Of a DNA stretch of 64,000 bases, positions 62,510 to 64,000 are shown piece by piece. A program made the translations under genes and the position numbers. This DNA comes from Lepus europaeus (lineage: Eukaryota > Chordata > Mammalia > Lagomorpha > Leporidae): positions 45,416,002 through 45,480,001 of the forward strand of contig NC_084831.1 of assembly GCF_033115175.1 (NCBI RefSeq), read 5' to 3'. Position 1 is the stretch's first letter; each line of letters opens with the position of its first letter. The notes beneath the pieces were generated by a model. The model saw nothing but the letters and a program-made list of their open reading frames with translations, was not told where the DNA came from and made no database searches.

Positions 62510-62513
62510 TTTG
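62502..62513 (-). promoter_or_regulatory. YY1-like site over the TMEM59 start codon
   Basis: The minus strand reads CAAAATGGCGGC, a strong match to the YY1 consensus AANATGGCGGC. The ATG inside it is the TMEM59 start codon. YY1 sites at this position near the transcription start are common in TATA-less promoters. Confidence 0.65.
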
Positions 62514-62718
62514 TCCCCCTCTGTCACGGCAGCTCGGCTTGTTGCTGTTTTCTTTTCAGGGTTTCCTCCTCCTTCCGGGGCCGGCCCCCTTCCCCGCCCC
62601 GCCGCCCGCCGCTTCCGCCGGAGCCGCAGCCTCTCGCTCCCGCTCGGTGGCCACGAACTCGCGGGCAGGAGCGCGGAGGCGGCGGCAACCATCGCGAGTG
62701 TTAGCGCGGCCGGCGCGC

Positions 62719-62725
62719 CTTCCGG
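62719..62725 (+). promoter_or_regulatory. ETS-like site in the shared promoter
   Basis: CTTCCGG within CGCCTTCCGGGGCC. A candidate GABP/ETS site between the two divergent genes. A short motif, so chance is possible. Confidence 0.4.
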
Positions 62726-63504
62726 GGCCGGCTGGGGCGGGTAGTTCTCGGCGGCGGCGCGCGCTCTCGGGAAACTACGGCCGCGCGCTCCCCTCGCAGT
62801 GCATGCCGGGGCGGGAGCCGGCGGGGTCCCCGAGTGCGCGGTCCCGGGAGCCGCTTCTGAGGACCCGTGGCCGGGGCGAGGGGCGTCGGTTCCGTTCCAG
62901 CGTCCGGACCCAGCCTTGGGGGCCCAGAGGGTGCGCTCTGAGGAGGCCCTGCTGCTGTTGCCGCTGCAAAGGCTGGTCTCCCTGGTGGGTCTCCTGTCAC
63001 ACCCGTGTCGGGTGCCCGTTTCGTCTCGCTCGAGGGTCCAGAGCGTGGCCGTGGTGGTTAGGGTCCTGGGAGCGCCGGGCAGGTGCTCCTGGGGATGGCC
63101 ATGCTGAGGAGCGGTAGTCTTTAGTGCTGGTTGTCAAGGCAATCCTTGGGCCCGCGGCTGCGATGGGCGGGGGCGAGGCGGGCTTCGCTGAGCCCAGTGG
63201 AACCCTAACCGTGTCACAGTCCAGTCCTGGTCGGAAGAGGGTTTCGAAGTCTGCAGGCCGAGCGCCCGGCGCCATGTCGGACCCCCCTCCACGGTGTGCA
63301 CCTCTGGAAGCCAGGAACCCCCCCAGCTCAGGAAGTAGACCGATCACTGAGCCCAGGTTGATTTCTCGGCAAGAGCTCGCTTTTCCAGGAGCAGCCTTCC
63401 TGGCTGCCCCACCCAAGGGCTCCCGTGATCCAGAAGTGCTCCCAAAGACCCCAGTCGTGTCGCTCTGGGGAACACACATCCCAGCAGTCTCGGGGAAGCT
63501 TTAG

Positions 63505-63548
63505 CCTCTCTCTCTCTCTCTTTCTCTTTCTCTCTCTCTCTCTCTCAG
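63505..63548 (+). repeat. (TC)n tract acting as polypyrimidine tract
   Basis: About 40 bp of CT repeats with two TTTC interruptions end in CAG at 63548, directly before the TCEANC2 exon. Confidence 0.88.
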
Positions 63549-63692
63549 AACACGCTGCAAGCACGTGAAGGTAGTGGAAGTCCCCTGGCCATGGATAAAT
63601 TCGTCATTCGAACGCCCAGAGTCCAGAGTAGCCCTCGGAAGAAAGATGCTGGAGGGAAGACTTACAGGCAGGCCACGATTGAATCTTTGAAG
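63549..63692 (+). CDS. TCEANC2: TCEANC2, first coding exon (gene continues off the edge)
   Basis: The exon lies between CTCTCAG and the donor AAG|GTGAGC. After 42 nt of 5' UTR, ATG at 63591 starts MDKFVIRTPRVQSSPRKK, ending ATIESLK: 34 codons, phase 0. This matches the N-terminus of human TCEANC2 (208 residues), a nuclear protein with a TFIIS/elongin A N-terminal-type domain, whose exact role in transcription is little known. The domain itself is encoded downstream of this window. An upstream non-coding exon in the CpG island is expected but was not placed. Confidence 0.95.
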
Positions 63693-64000
63693 GTGAGCAG
63701 GGTGTGGGACTGTGTAGCAGGGAGGCTTGGAGGGGTTCTCTTATGGACTGTTTCAGGCTGAACCCCTCCCCAGAGTGTACCAGCCTGCTCTGTAGTTTCC
63801 CTCCAACCCCATACAGACTTCCGGGTGTCACTTCCTGTGCCTCTTCAAGGCTCTTCTAATTGCTGGACTTGATGCTGTGCTTGCCAGCTGGTAGGACAAG
63901 TTCCCTTAGTTATTTTGAAAAATTCTCTTTTCTGTTAGCGTACCAAATAGGAATGTTAGAGTACCAAATAGGATTCTCTATGCCCTATAGAAGCTCAATC
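63693..64000 (+). other. TCEANC2 intron, start
   Basis: Begins GTGAGCAGGG. It contains a 21-bp tandem duplication (63934-63954, 63955-63975) built on GTACCAAATAGGA. No other feature. Confidence 0.75.

Larger units (their letters stand above)
61790..63480. promoter_or_regulatory. CpG island, shared TMEM59/TCEANC2 promoter
   Basis: Dense CpG and GC-rich sequence covers the first exon and 5' flank of TMEM59 (minus) and the region upstream of the first coding exon of TCEANC2 (plus). No TATA box is evident; GC boxes, ETS-like and YY1-like motifs are present. The head-to-head layout implies one bidirectional housekeeping-type promoter, centred near 62.55-62.8 kb. Confidence 0.85.

Noticed and set aside
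62025-63504. Long frames across the CpG island on both strands
   Set aside because: Typical CpG-island shadows. Only the TMEM59 exon 1 frame and the TCEANC2 start have independent support. The ATG at 63274 begins a 77-codon frame in good context but has no recognisable product and probably lies in the first intron or 5' leader.

Overview
The window is mammalian nuclear DNA, almost certainly European rabbit (Oryctolagus cuniculus) or a close lagomorph. The main evidence is about sixty copies of the lagomorph C-repeat SINE (CSINE), a tRNA-derived element of about 300-350 bp. Its head reads like GGGGCCGGCGCTGTGGC, and it ends in CTTTCAAATAAATAAAT or, in the young type, CTGCCTGTCAAAAA. The genes found match the human 1p32.3 order LDLRAD1 - TMEM59 - TCEANC2. 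All assignments come from reading splice sites and translations by eye and from memory of the families; no search was run.

Layout. From 1 to about 18.5 kb is gene-free sequence filled with CSINEs. It holds one old L1M LINE (10.3-13.3 kb) cut into pieces by later SINEs, two L1M 3' ends, an old hAT relic and a short interstitial telomeric repeat at 2.1 kb. From 18.55 to 26.11 kb is LDLRAD1 on the minus strand, six coding exons giving a complete 206-residue type II membrane protein with three LDLR class A modules. This GC-rich block has almost no SINEs. From 26.5 to 32.9 kb is intergenic sequence with nested SINEs. From about 32.9 to 62.6 kb is TMEM59 on the minus strand, eight coding exons giving 323 residues, with introns full of CSINEs, MIRs, a MER5-type and a MER2-type DNA transposon, and an L1-like 3' tail carrying a retroviral gag-like relic at 39-40.4 kb. 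From 61.8 to 63.5 kb is a CpG island that serves as the shared head-to-head promoter of TMEM59 (minus) and TCEANC2 (plus). The first coding exon of TCEANC2 (34 codons) lies at 63.55-63.69 kb, and the rest of that gene runs off the right edge.

Function. TMEM59 is a Golgi/endolysosomal membrane glycoprotein that controls protein glycosylation and trafficking and binds ATG16L1. TCEANC2 carries a TFIIS N-terminal-type domain. LDLRAD1 is a little-studied membrane protein. They are ordinary vertebrate neighbours with no operon-like logic, apart from the bidirectional promoter.

I found no undescribed multi-gene system. The points most worth a second look are small: a tandem NAGNAG splice acceptor in TMEM59, an ATG16L1-binding motif split by an 11.3 kb intron, a three-unit microsatellite-spaced repeat beside the CpG island, a fast-diverging LDLRAD1 exon 2, microsatellite or homopolymer polypyrimidine tracts at two exons, the L1-like tail with a gag-like relic, and a set of well-dated nested SINE insertions with clear target-site duplications.
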